Source of the DNA: Sphingobacteriales bacterium 46-32
GTDB lineage: Bacteria; Bacteroidota; Bacteroidia; Chitinophagales; Chitinophagaceae
Length of the DNA: 64,000 bases
NCBI GenBank assembly: GCA_001898485.1
Contig: MKTY01000021.1
Coordinates: 34,143 to 98,142, forward strand
Direction of reading: 5' to 3'
The notes beneath the pieces are model-generated. The model saw only the letters and a list, made by a program, of their open reading frames with translations. It was not told the origin of the DNA and made no database searches. Below, piece after piece: positions 17,400 to 27,705 of this stretch (positions are counted from its first letter, which is position 1; the number at the start of each line of letters is the position of its first letter). The position numbers and the translations under genes are program-made.

Positions 17400-19145
17400 T
17401 CAGGGGGCCGCGAAGCGCAATTGCAGCAGGTTAAATCCCCCTTCCGCTATTCGTATCCGCAGCCGATGCACCCCTTTATCCAGCCCGATCAATCCCAGTT
17501 CTGTCTCGCTCCAATTGCTATAGCCGCCGGTTACCGGCACTTCTTTATTTTCCAGCACTACTCTGTCATCGATCAGTACACTGATGCGACCGGATGCAAC
17601 AGCAGCCGTACCCGCCAGCAGTTTATAAGTTGCTTTCTTTTCTACTTCAATGGTATACTGCATCCACTCGCCTGCTTCAGTCTGTCCTACATAAAACCGG
17701 TTATAACGGCTTGAATCCTGAAATACATCTACCCCGTCGTTGCGATAGGTATGTCCGCGGTTGCCGGTACTGGCCTTACCCGTTGATATCCTGTAATTGG
17801 CTGTATCCATGTCTGCATATGCATACCCATTACGACCGAGGTCATAGTCCGCGGCTTTTATAACCGTACCGGCTTTGATTATATGCCGTTTGAAAGGAAC
17901 CGTTGCTGTTGTATGCGGCTGTCTTATCAATGCATCTATCACATCGCGATGAATAATGTTGGATTCGAACCGGGCGTAGGTAGCCAGTTCCAGTAAGCCG
18001 CTGTACACATCACTTTCTTTAGGGGGATTGGGTCGTCGGCCATTCCAGTAATCTACCAGGTTATTGTAATTGTGATTGGAGGGAATTTCCAGCGGGTTAT
18101 TGGCACCTGCTTTTTTTAATGGCCACCAGGCCCAGCCAATATTATTTTTTTCCAGCAGTTCTACAGCCTGGGCAAACCAGGTATTGGAATTCTCACCGGT
18201 TTCGCCCAGCCATACCGGCACCTGCTGTTCGCGCCGTGTATTCAGTATATGGCGGATATCTTCTTCATTATTATTGTTCCAGTATTTATGGTAACTAAGT
18301 ACCATGTTCTTATCCCATACCGGCAGCATGCCGTTGTAATTATTACCCCACCCATTACCTTCGATTATGATCATATGCCGCTGATCTACTTCTCTGATAG
18401 TTTTTGTAATATCCATCAATAAGCGGCGAAGCGGTGCGTTGTTTTTTTCTTTCAGTCCATTGCGGTCGAGGCTGTCTGTAAATCCCCAGTTGGGTTCATT
18501 CAGAATATCATAACCACCGATCCAGGGCTCACCGGCATAACGATCAGCCAGCTTCCGCCACAGTGCTATCGTCTTCTGCTGATTGGCTTCGCTTTGCCAT
18601 AATGATGGTTTAGACGGGTCACGATCCGATATATTCAGATCATTGCCCTGACCGCCGGGTGCCGCATGCAGATCCAGGATCAGGTACATCTGGTTGGCCC
18701 TGCACCAGGCCAGCAGGCTGTCTGTGAGCGCAAAACCCTTCTCGATCCAGGTGTTGTTGCCGGCAACAGGTTCTTCCTCAACCGGCAGTGTATACAGGTT
18801 ATAATGCATCGGCAGGCGAACCGAATTAAAACCCCAGGCCTTCATGGAATCAATATCGATGCGGCGGGTATGATTAGCCAGCCAGGTGTCATAAAACTCC
18901 TGCGTTTGCTCTTTACTTAGCAGTTGCTCTATCCGCTGGCGTATCCGATACTGCTGACCTTCATTGTTAATACGCAGCATATATCCTTCCTGCAGCATCC
19001 ATCCACCCAGCCCTACACCACGCAGCAATACATTTTCACCTTTTTCATTAACGATACGCTCCCCATCCGCCTTCAGAAAACCCTGGGCCGATACGGCCAT
19101 ATTCAGCAGGAAGCCTATTGCGGTTATACTCCATTTCATTTGCAT
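17400..19145 (-). CDS. Secreted glycoside hydrolase family 5 with C-terminal CBM6-like domain
   Basis: 581-aa exported glycanase. Signal peptide at residues 1-20. The GH5 barrel (about 22-390) shows RGVGLGGWM, LDLHAAPGG, the acid/base Glu217 in DILNEPNWG and the nucleophile Glu315 in WLGETGENS. Residues ~435-581 resemble a CBM6 carbohydrate-binding module (GQTEAGEWMQYTIEVEKKA, then GRISVLIDD and GVHRLRIRIAEGGFNLLQL). GH5 covers cellulases, mannanases, beta-1,3- and beta-1,6-glucanases; the subfamily cannot be fixed by eye. It is the last gene of the xylose/glycan operon, 7 bases after GH30. Confidence 0.85.
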   Translation of the reverse strand: MQMKWSITAIGFLLNMAVSAQGFLKADGERIVNEKGENVLLRGVGLGGWMLQEGYMLRINNEGQQYRIRQRIEQLLSKEQTQEFYDTWLANHTRRIDIDSMKAWGFNSVRLPMHYNLYTLPVEEEPVAGNNTWIEKGFALTDSLLAWCRANQMYLILDLHAAPGGQGNDLNISDRDPSKPSLWQSEANQQKTIALWRKLADRYAGEPWIGGYDILNEPNWGFTDSLDRNGLKEKNNAPLRRLLMDITKTIREVDQRHMIIIEGNGWGNNYNGMLPVWDKNMVLSYHKYWNNNNEEDIRHILNTRREQQVPVWLGETGENSNTWFAQAVELLEKNNIGWAWWPLKKAGANNPLEIPSNHNYNNLVDYWNGRRPNPPKESDVYSGLLELATYARFESNIIHRDVIDALIRQPHTTATVPFKRHIIKAGTVIKAADYDLGRNGYAYADMDTANYRISTGKASTGNRGHTYRNDGVDVFQDSSRYNRFYVGQTEAGEWMQYTIEVEKKATYKLLAGTAAVASGRISVLIDDRVVLENKEVPVTGGYSNWSETELGLIGLDKGVHRLRIRIAEGGFNLLQLRFAAP

Positions 19146-19152
19146 AAGGTTA

Positions 19153-20583
19153 TTATTTTTTCCATGAATAAGTAGCTACAGCTCCGGGCTGCAGCGTTGC
19201 GGCAAACCTGCGGCCCTTATACGCCACACTAAAGCTGCTGGCTTCTTTACCGGTATTGGCCACCACCAGCACAATCTGTCCGGCAGGTGTACGAAACGCC
19301 ACATTGGCCAGTCCCTTTGTTTCAGTTGACCCGATACGCACCGAACCGGGACGTACGAGTTTGGAAAAATGAGCAACCGTATAATAAGCCAGGTTGCGGC
19401 TCACCTTATCCTTGTCAATGGTAACAGCGCCCTGACAAATAGAGCAGCCACCACGGTCGGTATAGGGTTTATGTTCCGGATCGGCCGCCAGGTTCCAGAG
19501 CAGCACATTGCGGCTCCAGTTGCGCGTGGCACCAATCATCACCCTGCTTACGGGCGAGGCTATATTCATCCTGTCTTTTTCAATCACTCCGCCTTTTCCG
19601 AAATCAACAACCATCTGCTCGGTAAAATAGATTTGCTTATCGGGATGCGCTTCGTGCACATCTGTCATCGCTTCTACCTTTCCTCCATACAAATGAAATC
19701 CCGATCCATCGATATACCGGCGCGCCTGCGGATCATTCAAAATAGAAACAGGATAATCCGGGCGGTCGCAGTTATGATCGTAGATGATGATTTTTGTTTT
19801 GATCTGAGCTGCTGCAAAAGCCGGCCCAAGGTGATCGCGTACAAACGCTGCCATATCCGGTGCTGGAATCAGGATACTGGGATTATTGCCCGGGTGCAGC
19901 GGTTCGTTCTGCACTGTCACAGCTTCAATGTTTATACCTGCGGCCTTCATTTCATGGATATAATTGACAAAATAGCGGGCATATGCACTGTAAAATGCAG
20001 GATTAAGCCTGCCACCGCGTGTATCATAGATCGTTTTCATCCAGGCCGGCGGCGACCAGGGCGATGCCAGTATGCTGATCTTCGGATTGATGGCCAGAAT
20101 CTCTTTCATAACCGGTATCACATCTTCACGATCGGGCCCCAGGTCAAAACGGGTCATAGCCGTATCCGTCTCCCCTTTGGGCAAATCGTTGTATGAAAAC
20201 ACCCGCTCATTGAGGTCGGAAGCGCCGATACTAAGCCGGATGTAACTAACACCAATTGCACCAGGCCCTGTACCAAACAACTCCTGCAGCAAAGCCTTGC
20301 GTGCCGTTGCGCTCATACGGATGATATGCTGCGCACTGCCGCCTGTGAGGGCAAAACCAAAACCATCGATTGGCTGGTACTGCTCTGCTTCGCTTACAGC
20401 AATAGTAACTTCTTTAGAATTGTTGTTGTTAAAAACAATCTGTGCTGGTTGTTGCTTAAAAAGGGCAGAGCGATCTGGCAGTGTAAGCCAGCTATCTACC
20501 TTTGCCGGCTGGCGGGCGTACAGTGTAGCTGCCCATATTGTTGCCAGCATGCTGGCAAGCAGGCATGATCGGTAAAGTTTCAT
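19153..20583 (-). CDS. Secreted glycoside hydrolase family 30
   Basis: 476-aa exported glycosidase. Signal peptide at residues 1-23. The GH30 TIM barrel carries the acid/base Glu227 (VTVQNEPLHP) and the nucleophile Glu322 (IYFTEQMV), plus the conserved GFGFALTGGSA, RLSIGASD and SPWSPPAWMK blocks. The C-terminal ~75 residues form the usual beta-sandwich side domain (VAFRTPAGQIVLVVANTG). GH30 includes glucosylceramidases, endo-beta-1,6-glucanases and glucuronoxylanases. The general look is nearest the glucanase/glucosylceramidase side, but the xylose genes nearby leave xylan open. Coupled to GH5 by a 7-base gap. Confidence 0.87.
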   Translation of the reverse strand: MKLYRSCLLASMLATIWAATLYARQPAKVDSWLTLPDRSALFKQQPAQIVFNNNNSKEVTIAVSEAEQYQPIDGFGFALTGGSAQHIIRMSATARKALLQELFGTGPGAIGVSYIRLSIGASDLNERVFSYNDLPKGETDTAMTRFDLGPDREDVIPVMKEILAINPKISILASPWSPPAWMKTIYDTRGGRLNPAFYSAYARYFVNYIHEMKAAGINIEAVTVQNEPLHPGNNPSILIPAPDMAAFVRDHLGPAFAAAQIKTKIIIYDHNCDRPDYPVSILNDPQARRYIDGSGFHLYGGKVEAMTDVHEAHPDKQIYFTEQMVVDFGKGGVIEKDRMNIASPVSRVMIGATRNWSRNVLLWNLAADPEHKPYTDRGGCSICQGAVTIDKDKVSRNLAYYTVAHFSKLVRPGSVRIGSTETKGLANVAFRTPAGQIVLVVANTGKEASSFSVAYKGRRFAATLQPGAVATYSWKK

Positions 20584-20692
20584 ACCTGCAATTAACTACT
20601 TTTAAGATTATCTGCCACGGCAAAAAACAGCTAAGGCCGCTGCTAAAACCGGTTTGCCGCGAAAAAATACGGAAACGATTCCGGAGCCGGTA

Positions 20693-21961
20693 TCAGCTGC
20701 TGATGGCAGGAGCACCGGGCCTTATGCGATAACCACTTAGACCATAATACAATACTACAGCAAAACAGATAAGAGGAATAACATAACCTGTTTGCATGGA
20801 ACTGCGCTGACTAATATAGGTTAACGCCAGCGGTATCAACGCTCCTCCTACAATAGACATTACCATAAAGGAAGAACCATTCTTGGTCTCAGCCCCCAGA
20901 TCTCTGATACCCAATGCAAAAATGGTGGGGAACATGATAGACATGAAAAATTCCACGCCAAGCAGGGCAAATGCGCCCCCTTTTCCGCCAATAGTTACTG
21001 CATATACCAGCAATGCAATATTACAGGCGCTATATACAGCAAGTAATTTATGAGGGGCAATTTTCTGCATCAGGAAAGTGCCTACATAGCGGCCTATCAT
21101 GAAGGGTAATAATAAATACCCCAGCAATTCGGTTGCCGACTTTTCACTCATGCCTGCCGCAGACTGACAATAACGTATAAAGAAACTGGATATACACACC
21201 TGTGCGCCTACATAAAAAAACTGGGTAATGACACCCCAGGCAAAATGACGATGCCGGAACACAGCCAGATCTAGTCTGAACCGCCCCCGCTCCTCCTGCA
21301 CTTTGGGCATGCGGGCAAAATACATGAGTGCCGCCACCAGCAGCAATACCAGACCAATACCAACATAAGGAAGTTTTACACGTTCTGCTTCCGAAGCAAG
21401 GTAGCTTTCTAATGCTGTGGGCGACATCGACTGTATTTCGGCGGCAGTATGTTCTGTACCCGACAGCAGCATTTTACTGAGAAAAAAAGTGGCCACAAAA
21501 GCACCCAGCCCATTAAAAGCCTGGGCAAAATTGAGCCGCTGCGAAGCTGTTTCCGGATTACCAAGCACCGTCATGTAAGGATTGGCTGCTGTTTCCAGAA
21601 AGGTCATACCGCTGGCTACCAGGAAGAGGGCAAAAAGGAAAAAACCAAACTGGCGTACTTCCGCAGCAGGATAAAACAAAAAGGTGCCTAATGCCGCAAT
21701 CAACAAGCCTGTAATGATGGCCGTTTTATAACTATACCGGCGCATCAGGTTGGCAGCAGGTATAGCCATTACAAAATAAGCGATCCAGTAAGCAGAATCA
21801 ATAAACCCTGATTCAAAATCGGTAAGCTGGCAGGCTTTCTTGAGATGCGGAATCAGCGAGGGCAGCAGGTTAGATGTAAGGGCCCATAAAAAAAACAGGC
21901 TGATCACTAATACCAGTGCCTTACGTGGCGTACTGGCTGCTGAGGTTGATGTGGCATTCAT
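20693..21961 (-). CDS. FucP-like MFS sugar:H+ symporter
   Basis: 422-aa inner-membrane transporter of the FHS branch of the major facilitator superfamily, 12 predicted transmembrane helices. Typical are FLWALTSNLLPSLIPHLK in the first helix, the DSAYWIAYFVMAIPAANLM helix with its conserved Asp, the MRRYSYKT loop, and FLETAANPYMTVLGNPETA between helices 4 and 5, which is the hallmark of FucP/GluP-type sugar permeases. The substrate (fucose, glucose, galactose or other) is not readable. The start at 21961 (MNATSTS) is preferred to an upstream ATG at 22003 that adds a non-conserved stretch. Seventh gene in the operon; likely imports sugars released by GH30/GH5. Confidence 0.88.
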   Translation of the reverse strand: MNATSTSAASTPRKALVLVISLFFLWALTSNLLPSLIPHLKKACQLTDFESGFIDSAYWIAYFVMAIPAANLMRRYSYKTAIITGLLIAALGTFLFYPAAEVRQFGFFLFALFLVASGMTFLETAANPYMTVLGNPETASQRLNFAQAFNGLGAFVATFFLSKMLLSGTEHTAAEIQSMSPTALESYLASEAERVKLPYVGIGLVLLLVAALMYFARMPKVQEERGRFRLDLAVFRHRHFAWGVITQFFYVGAQVCISSFFIRYCQSAAGMSEKSATELLGYLLLPFMIGRYVGTFLMQKIAPHKLLAVYSACNIALLVYAVTIGGKGGAFALLGVEFFMSIMFPTIFALGIRDLGAETKNGSSFMVMSIVGGALIPLALTYISQRSSMQTGYVIPLICFAVVLYYGLSGYRIRPGAPAISS

Positions 21962-22029
21962 TGCTGGCAGGTTGAATCGTACTAAAAGAACAGGTGCAGC
22001 CATTTTTGTAACCGCACCTGTTCAATAAT

Positions 22030-23973
22030 TTATTTAAACATGGATTTACCTTCTGTGCTCACGGGCCAGTTGTCGGTACGGAAGGGTGATGCAGGCAGCC
22101 CTTCGCGGTTATACAGGTTGGCATCATCCGGATTATTAGCCCATGCATATCGTACCGCTACCGGCTGCTTCACGTTTTCTGCTGATACAATCACTGTATT
22201 GCCTTCAATACGGGCGGGCGCCCATACAAAACGCTGATCGGCACCGGCAATAGTAAACCCACGCAGGTAAGCATAACGATCGCGCGCCTGTAAACCAGAT
22301 CCGGTATTTTTAAAATGCAGTACTATTTCATTTCCTTTTACTTCCATATGGTCATAGGTAGGTCCGGAATAAACGAGCTGCCGGTCATAGACAATCTTTT
22401 CTGCAGCCAGTGCCAGGCGCAGGCCCACATCCTGTTTATTACGCGGATGAATATCAAAAGCCTCGCCGATATCAATGATTACTGTCTGACCGGTACGCGG
22501 CAGCGACAGGGTCTGGCTCTGTGCTTCCCGCAACTCTGCCCAGTCACTGGGTCCGGGCACGGTAGCCGGTGCAGTAAAATTGGCCAGCTGTACCCACATA
22601 AAAGGAAACTCATCGTTCCACTTACTGCGCCAGTTGCGGATCAGCTCGGGAAACAATGAGCGGTACTTTACAGCTTCACCTACGTTGCTTTCGCCCTGGT
22701 ACCAGATGGCACCTGCAATCGGCATTTTGATAAATGGAGCGATCATGGCATTGAATAGCTGAGAGGGAAACTGATTTGGTCCTACATCCTGAATACCAAA
22801 TTCGGTAGTGAGCGCCACGGAACGATACTGCCAGTCGCCGGCCAGCGGAATGCGCTCACCCGCCACTTCTATGTACAGCTGGTCGGGGTTGCCATATAAT
22901 CCACCCCCACCGCCATCATCTGTCACTTTCACCACGAGCAGGTTTTTGCCGGGCTTCAATACACTGGCATCGAGCTCATATACGCGCTCTTTGTTGTACA
23001 CATCTGTAGCCCCCACTTTCACCCCATTCACATAAGTTACATCATGATCATCGATGGGACCGAGATAGAGCCTGGCTTTATTGCCGGCAAGTGAGGCGGG
23101 CAGTGTCCATTCTTTTTTCATCCATACAATTCCATCTGCATTGCCGATCACTGACTGCTCCCAGGACATCGGTTGACGGATGGGTTTCCAGTCACCTCCT
23201 CCGTCAAACCACTTTTCTTTTTCGCCTTTATTTTCCTGCAGCAACGAACGGAAGCTGGCCAGCTTCTGTTCCATACCCGATTTGGCTGCTTTAAACTGCA
23301 GGCGATCCTGATCGGTATATCCGCTGAGTTTGCCCATTACATCCCAGCTGATCCAGGTCTGTACATTCGTGCCACCCCAATTGCTGCTGATAAGTCCGAT
23401 AGGTATTTTTTCCTCAGCAGCCAGTTTACGTCCGAAGAAGTAAGCTACTGCCGAAAAGTCTATCAAATGCTCCGGTGTACAGGTTTGCCATTGTCCGCCT
23501 TCGAGGTCAGCAGCCGGCTCAAACGCTGTTGCCTTTTGTACGGTAAACAGGCGAAGGAGCGGATTATTCCCGTCTCTGACCTCTTTTTCCGAATCGTTGA
23601 CAGCACGCATGGTCCATTCCATATTCGACTGACCGCTGCACACATACACATCACCTATCAGAATATCTTCGAGTTCTATCCTGTTTTTGCCCTGCACAAT
23701 CAGCTTGTAAGGACCGCCGGCCGGCATGGCGGGAAGTGATACCTGCCAGTTTCCATCGCTACCGGTTTTGGTGCTCACCTTTTTACCCTGCCACTCCACA
23801 GTCACTTTTTCTCCCTTGTCGGCCCAGCCCCATACCTGCACCGGTTTATTGCGCTGCAATATCATATGCGAAGTAAATATCCTGGGAAGTTTAACTGTTG
23901 CTGTTGCCGGCATCATTCCGGCTATCATCAGTACCAGCAGTGATAACAAAATCTTTTTTTGTGTGCGGAGCAT
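22030..23973 (-). CDS. Secreted sialate O-acetylesterase-type SGNH esterase
   Basis: 647-aa exported carbohydrate esterase. Signal peptide at residues 1-25. An Ig-like N-terminal domain (VKLPRIFTSHMILQRNKPVQ) leads into the SASA/SGNH catalytic domain with nucleophile Ser116 in CSGQSNMEW, the block WYQGESN, and the DIHPRNKQDVGLRLA segment holding the Asp-His pair. A jelly-roll insert of the beta-galactosidase type (YLGPIDDHDVTYVNGVKVG) is also present. In glycan operons such enzymes usually strip acetyl groups from xylan or other hemicelluloses, a better reading here than sialic acid, since no sialic acid gene is in the window. Confidence 0.87.
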   Translation of the reverse strand: MLRTQKKILLSLLVLMIAGMMPATATVKLPRIFTSHMILQRNKPVQVWGWADKGEKVTVEWQGKKVSTKTGSDGNWQVSLPAMPAGGPYKLIVQGKNRIELEDILIGDVYVCSGQSNMEWTMRAVNDSEKEVRDGNNPLLRLFTVQKATAFEPAADLEGGQWQTCTPEHLIDFSAVAYFFGRKLAAEEKIPIGLISSNWGGTNVQTWISWDVMGKLSGYTDQDRLQFKAAKSGMEQKLASFRSLLQENKGEKEKWFDGGGDWKPIRQPMSWEQSVIGNADGIVWMKKEWTLPASLAGNKARLYLGPIDDHDVTYVNGVKVGATDVYNKERVYELDASVLKPGKNLLVVKVTDDGGGGGLYGNPDQLYIEVAGERIPLAGDWQYRSVALTTEFGIQDVGPNQFPSQLFNAMIAPFIKMPIAGAIWYQGESNVGEAVKYRSLFPELIRNWRSKWNDEFPFMWVQLANFTAPATVPGPSDWAELREAQSQTLSLPRTGQTVIIDIGEAFDIHPRNKQDVGLRLALAAEKIVYDRQLVYSGPTYDHMEVKGNEIVLHFKNTGSGLQARDRYAYLRGFTIAGADQRFVWAPARIEGNTVIVSAENVKQPVAVRYAWANNPDDANLYNREGLPASPFRTDNWPVSTEGKSMFK

Positions 23974-23999
23974 TTCTCTTATTCTTTTTATTTAAACAA

Positions 24000-24977
24000 T
24001 CAGTTGACAACATGTTGCGGGTTGCCTGTGAGAGCAGCCTTTATATTGGACACGACAGTATCCAGCAATCTTTTTCGTGCTTCTACAGCTGCCCAGGCAA
24101 TATGCGGAGTGATGATGCAATTGGGCAACGCCAGCAGCGGATTGGATGCTGCGGGAGGTTCCGTACTTAATACATCGAGCAGGGCAGCCGCCGGTCTTCC
24201 GTTCTTCAATGCACTGCTCAACGCAGGTTCGTCTATCAATCCTCCCCGTCCGGTGTTGATCAATACAGCCGTTGGTTTCATCAACGCGAGCAACGATGTA
24301 TTTACAAAGCGGTCTGTTTGCGGGGTAAGCGGACAATGTAAGGTTACAAAATCGCTTTGTGCAAACAATTCTTCGATCGACACCTCCCTTGCCGGATGCT
24401 GCTTGGAGCTGCGGCTCGAGTATATTACCTGCATGCCAAAGGCAGCAGCCAGTGTGGCCACCCGTGTACCAATATGTCCCATACCTACTATGCCGATTGT
24501 TTTACCGGTCAGTTCGGTTACCGGCGCCAGGCTAAAACTAAAGTCGGCACTACTCACCCATTTCCCCTGCTGTACAGCAGCGGCATGCATCGCTATATGA
24601 TTGGTGTAATGCAGTATCATCGCCAGCACATGCTGTGCTACTGCATCTGTGCTATACTCCGGTACATTGCATACAGGAATGCCGCGTGCACGGGCTGCAT
24701 CCGTATCTACATTATTGTAGCCAGTAGCAGTTACACAGATCAGGCGAAGCGATTGTGCCGCTGCAACAACATCACTGCCTACAGGAGCCTTATTGGTAAC
24801 AATAATATCCGCATCACGACAACGATCAATCATATCAGCCGGTGCAGTGCGGTCATAAAAAACACATTCGCCCAGCTCCTGCAGCGGCGACCAGTCAAGG
24901 TCACCGGGATTGAGTGTAAAACCATCTGTTACTACTATTCTGACCATCTCATCAGGGTTTGCGGGTGTATATATCAT
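24000..24977 (-). CDS. D-2-hydroxyacid dehydrogenase
   Basis: 325-aa cytoplasmic NAD(P)-dependent oxidoreductase of the glycerate/hydroxypyruvate reductase group. The Rossmann motif GIVGMGHIGTRVA lies mid-protein, followed by the active-site arginine in INTGRGGLID and the C-terminal histidine in ITPHIAWA. The start at 24977 overlaps the upstream gene's stop as ATGA, which favours translational coupling; the ATG at 24947 (MVRIVVTDG) is the more family-like start and remains possible. In a xylose operon it might reduce glyoxylate, hydroxypyruvate or a sugar-acid product, but the substrate is unknown. Confidence 0.82.
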   Translation of the reverse strand: MIYTPANPDEMVRIVVTDGFTLNPGDLDWSPLQELGECVFYDRTAPADMIDRCRDADIIVTNKAPVGSDVVAAAQSLRLICVTATGYNNVDTDAARARGIPVCNVPEYSTDAVAQHVLAMILHYTNHIAMHAAAVQQGKWVSSADFSFSLAPVTELTGKTIGIVGMGHIGTRVATLAAAFGMQVIYSSRSSKQHPAREVSIEELFAQSDFVTLHCPLTPQTDRFVNTSLLALMKPTAVLINTGRGGLIDEPALSSALKNGRPAAALLDVLSTEPPAASNPLLALPNCIITPHIAWAAVEARKRLLDTVVSNIKAALTGNPQHVVN

Positions 24978-25978
24978 CGCATACGTAAGCGTAGTACTTT
25001 GCTGTCGTTTGTTATATATAAGGTGCGCTCATCTGCCGACAGTGCGCAATTGGATGCGGGACCATTGAGTTTTATTTTTCCCAGTACCTTACCTGTTTTA
25101 TCAAATATCCAGATACCTCCGGGGCCCGAAGCAAATACATTTCCTTTTTTATCTGCTTTGAGACCATCGGGCAGGCCAGCTGCAGTAGCCGATGCAGCAC
25201 GTGCATCATAAAACAAACCGGCAGCCCGCAGCGAATCATTGGGCAGGCATTCATATCTGTACCAGTAAGGTTTCTCCGGATCAGAATTGGCTACGATCAG
25301 GTAACTGGTTCCCGGCAGCAGAATGATACCATTAGGCCGCGTCAGAGAGTCGATAAGCAGCAAAACTGTACCATCTTTTTTCACTTTATATACTCCCTGC
25401 CAGCCGAGTTCTTTTGTGCTGTCTTCCATACCTTTTTCCAAGCCATAGGGAGGGTCGGTAAAATAAAAATTACCCGCGGTATCTGTTGCCACATCATTGG
25501 GGCTGTTGAAACGGCGCCCTCCGTAGCTGGCTGCCAGCGGATGGTACCGTGGCGCAGGAGTGCTTAGCGATGCTTCCATCACAGCTAACTGACGATTGCC
25601 GTGCTGACACAGCACCAACCGGCCACTGTCATCGAGCAGTAATCCGTTTGACCCCATTTCTCCACCGCGTTGTATACCGGTCGTGTTGCCCGAAGGAGTA
25701 AGAAATACGTTTACCCCTTCCTTTTCTGACCAGCTGAAGATGGTGTCGCGCGGAACATCAGAAAAAATCAGCTGTTGCCGGCTTTCGATCCATAGCGGGC
25801 CTTCGCTCCAGTCAAACCCTTCTGCTATTAGTTCAGGTCTGGCACCCGTAGTAATAATGCTGTCGAGAGCTGCATCCAGCCGTTCCAGCTCACCCTCATA
25901 CGGGTATGAGGGTGAGCTTTTACAGGCTTGCAGCAAGCAAAGACCTACCAGGTATTTCAGTAACCTTTTTCTGATCAT
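24974..25978 (-). CDS. SMP-30/gluconolactonase family lipoprotein
   Basis: 334-aa predicted lipoprotein lactonase. Lipobox LLQAC with Cys19; the six-bladed propeller of the SMP-30 family follows, with metal-site blocks FDWSEGPLW, FNSPNDVATD and LTRPNGIILL, and YFTDPPYG. Members hydrolyse sugar lactones such as gluconolactone or xylonolactone. Its place among xylose genes makes xylonolactone or a related aldonolactone a reasonable substrate, but xylose dehydrogenase is not in the window. Overlaps the downstream dehydrogenase by four bases and follows the symporter by 12. Confidence 0.83.
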   Translation of the reverse strand: MIRKRLLKYLVGLCLLQACKSSPSYPYEGELERLDAALDSIITTGARPELIAEGFDWSEGPLWIESRQQLIFSDVPRDTIFSWSEKEGVNVFLTPSGNTTGIQRGGEMGSNGLLLDDSGRLVLCQHGNRQLAVMEASLSTPAPRYHPLAASYGGRRFNSPNDVATDTAGNFYFTDPPYGLEKGMEDSTKELGWQGVYKVKKDGTVLLLIDSLTRPNGIILLPGTSYLIVANSDPEKPYWYRYECLPNDSLRAAGLFYDARAASATAAGLPDGLKADKKGNVFASGPGGIWIFDKTGKVLGKIKLNGPASNCALSADERTLYITNDSKVLRLRMR

Positions 25979-25990
25979 GAGCCGTTTATT

Positions 25991-27676
25991 TTACCAGAAT
26001 ATGGCATAAAGAGCCGTAAGGATACCACCTACAATCAGGGCTCCGGCCGCAAATGCGGGCGACATGCGGAACATGCGACGGTCCACTTCGAGCCCCTGAG
26101 GCCTGATTCCTTTTTTATTTTCCACAACGCTGATCACATACATACCAATGACAGCTATCAGGAAAACGAAGCCCATACGATCGATGAAGGGAATTTCGTA
26201 TAGCATGCTGCCATCTTTCTGCTTTACAGCTTTGGAGAAACCGGTAGACGCAAGAAACTGCAGATCGACCAGGCGGGGGAGTATTTTAAACAATATGGAA
26301 AGTGCAAAACCACCCACTGTTGCAAACAGGGCTGCATTGGATGTAGTCTTTTTCCAGAAGAAGCCCAACAGAAACATAGCGAGGATGCCGGGTGATACAA
26401 AACCCGTATACTCCTGGATGTACTCAAAGCCTCCTTTTTTATCGATACCCAGGAAGGGCGCAATAGCTACTGCCAGCAGCATAGATACAATAACTGCCAT
26501 GCGGCCAACCCATACCATCCGGTTTTCGTCGGCTTCGGGATTTATTTTTTTCTTATAAATATCCAGGGTGAAAATGGTGGCAATACTATTGGCTTTACCG
26601 GCCAGCGAAGCCACAATGGCAGCTGTAAGCGCGGCAAAAGCCAGTCCCTTCAGTCCGGCAGGCAGCAGATTCAACAATACCGGATACGCTTTATCCTGTA
26701 CCAGCTCGCCATTGACCATCATTTCCTGCTGAAAATATCCGTTTTGATACAGTACATAGGCCGCGATACCGGGCAGTACCACAATGATCGGCATCAGCAA
26801 TTTAAGGAATGCTGCAAACAACAACCCCTTACGAGCCGTATCCAGATCGGCACCCAATGCCCGCTGTGTGATATATTGATTACACCCCCAGTAGTTAAGA
26901 TTCACAATCCACATACCGCCAATGAGGATACTGAGCCCCGGAAGACTGATATAATGGGGATTATCCTTTTTGAATATCATATGAAAATGATCATCGGCAT
27001 GTTTGGTGAGCAGGTTGAAGCCCTCGATTACCCCGCTTCCGCCATAATGTTTGGCTACAAGGTCGAGCGCCAGGTAAGTGGTCACGAGGCCGCCCAGGAT
27101 CAGGAAAAACACCTGTATCACATCCGTATACCCGATTACCTTCATACCACCCAGCGTAATGATAATGGCAAATACGGCCAGGAAGATCATACAGGCGGTA
27201 AGACTGATTCCCGAAATACTGCTGATGGCCAGTGCACCCAGGAAGAGAATGGAGGTTAGATTTACTACCACATACAACAACAGCCAGAATACCGCCATGA
27301 TCATAGCAACGGTGCTGTTATACCGCTGATGCAAAAACTGCGGCATGGTATATATCTTATTCTTCAGGTATACAGGTATGAAAAAAATCGCTACTACCAG
27401 CAAGGTTGCTGCAGCCATCCACTCATAGGTAGAGATGGCCAGGCCCATGGTAAAGCCATTGCCACTCATGCCAATAAACTGTTCTGCAGAAATATTCGAT
27501 GCAATCAGTGAGGCACCGATCGCCCACCAGGTGAGTGATCCTTCGGCCAGAAAATAATCGTGCGATGCGGAGACGGTTGCTTTTTTCTTTCTGCGGTAAA
27601 TCCAGTAACCGTAGCCTGCTACTATCACAAAGTAGATAAGGAATACGATGTAATCCTTTAAGTGGAGTGAATGCAT
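25991..27676 (-). CDS. Sodium:solute symporter (SSS family), probable sugar transporter
   Basis: 561-aa inner-membrane protein with about 14 hydrophobic segments. It begins MHSLHLKDYIVFLIYFVIVAG, has the family block FLAEGSLTWWAIGASLIASNISAEQFIGMSG, and WGCNQYITQRALGA in the central loop, close to the sodium/glucose-type branch. Most similar in style to xylose/glucose Na+ symporters found beside xylA in Bacteroidota. It lies 29 bases after xylA, so xylose uptake is the natural inference. Confidence 0.86.
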   Translation of the reverse strand: MHSLHLKDYIVFLIYFVIVAGYGYWIYRRKKKATVSASHDYFLAEGSLTWWAIGASLIASNISAEQFIGMSGNGFTMGLAISTYEWMAAATLLVVAIFFIPVYLKNKIYTMPQFLHQRYNSTVAMIMAVFWLLLYVVVNLTSILFLGALAISSISGISLTACMIFLAVFAIIITLGGMKVIGYTDVIQVFFLILGGLVTTYLALDLVAKHYGGSGVIEGFNLLTKHADDHFHMIFKKDNPHYISLPGLSILIGGMWIVNLNYWGCNQYITQRALGADLDTARKGLLFAAFLKLLMPIIVVLPGIAAYVLYQNGYFQQEMMVNGELVQDKAYPVLLNLLPAGLKGLAFAALTAAIVASLAGKANSIATIFTLDIYKKKINPEADENRMVWVGRMAVIVSMLLAVAIAPFLGIDKKGGFEYIQEYTGFVSPGILAMFLLGFFWKKTTSNAALFATVGGFALSILFKILPRLVDLQFLASTGFSKAVKQKDGSMLYEIPFIDRMGFVFLIAVIGMYVISVVENKKGIRPQGLEVDRRMFRMSPAFAAGALIVGGILTALYAIFW

Positions 27677-27705
27677 ATGGAGCCTTTGTCGTTGGTTTTA
27701 AAAGT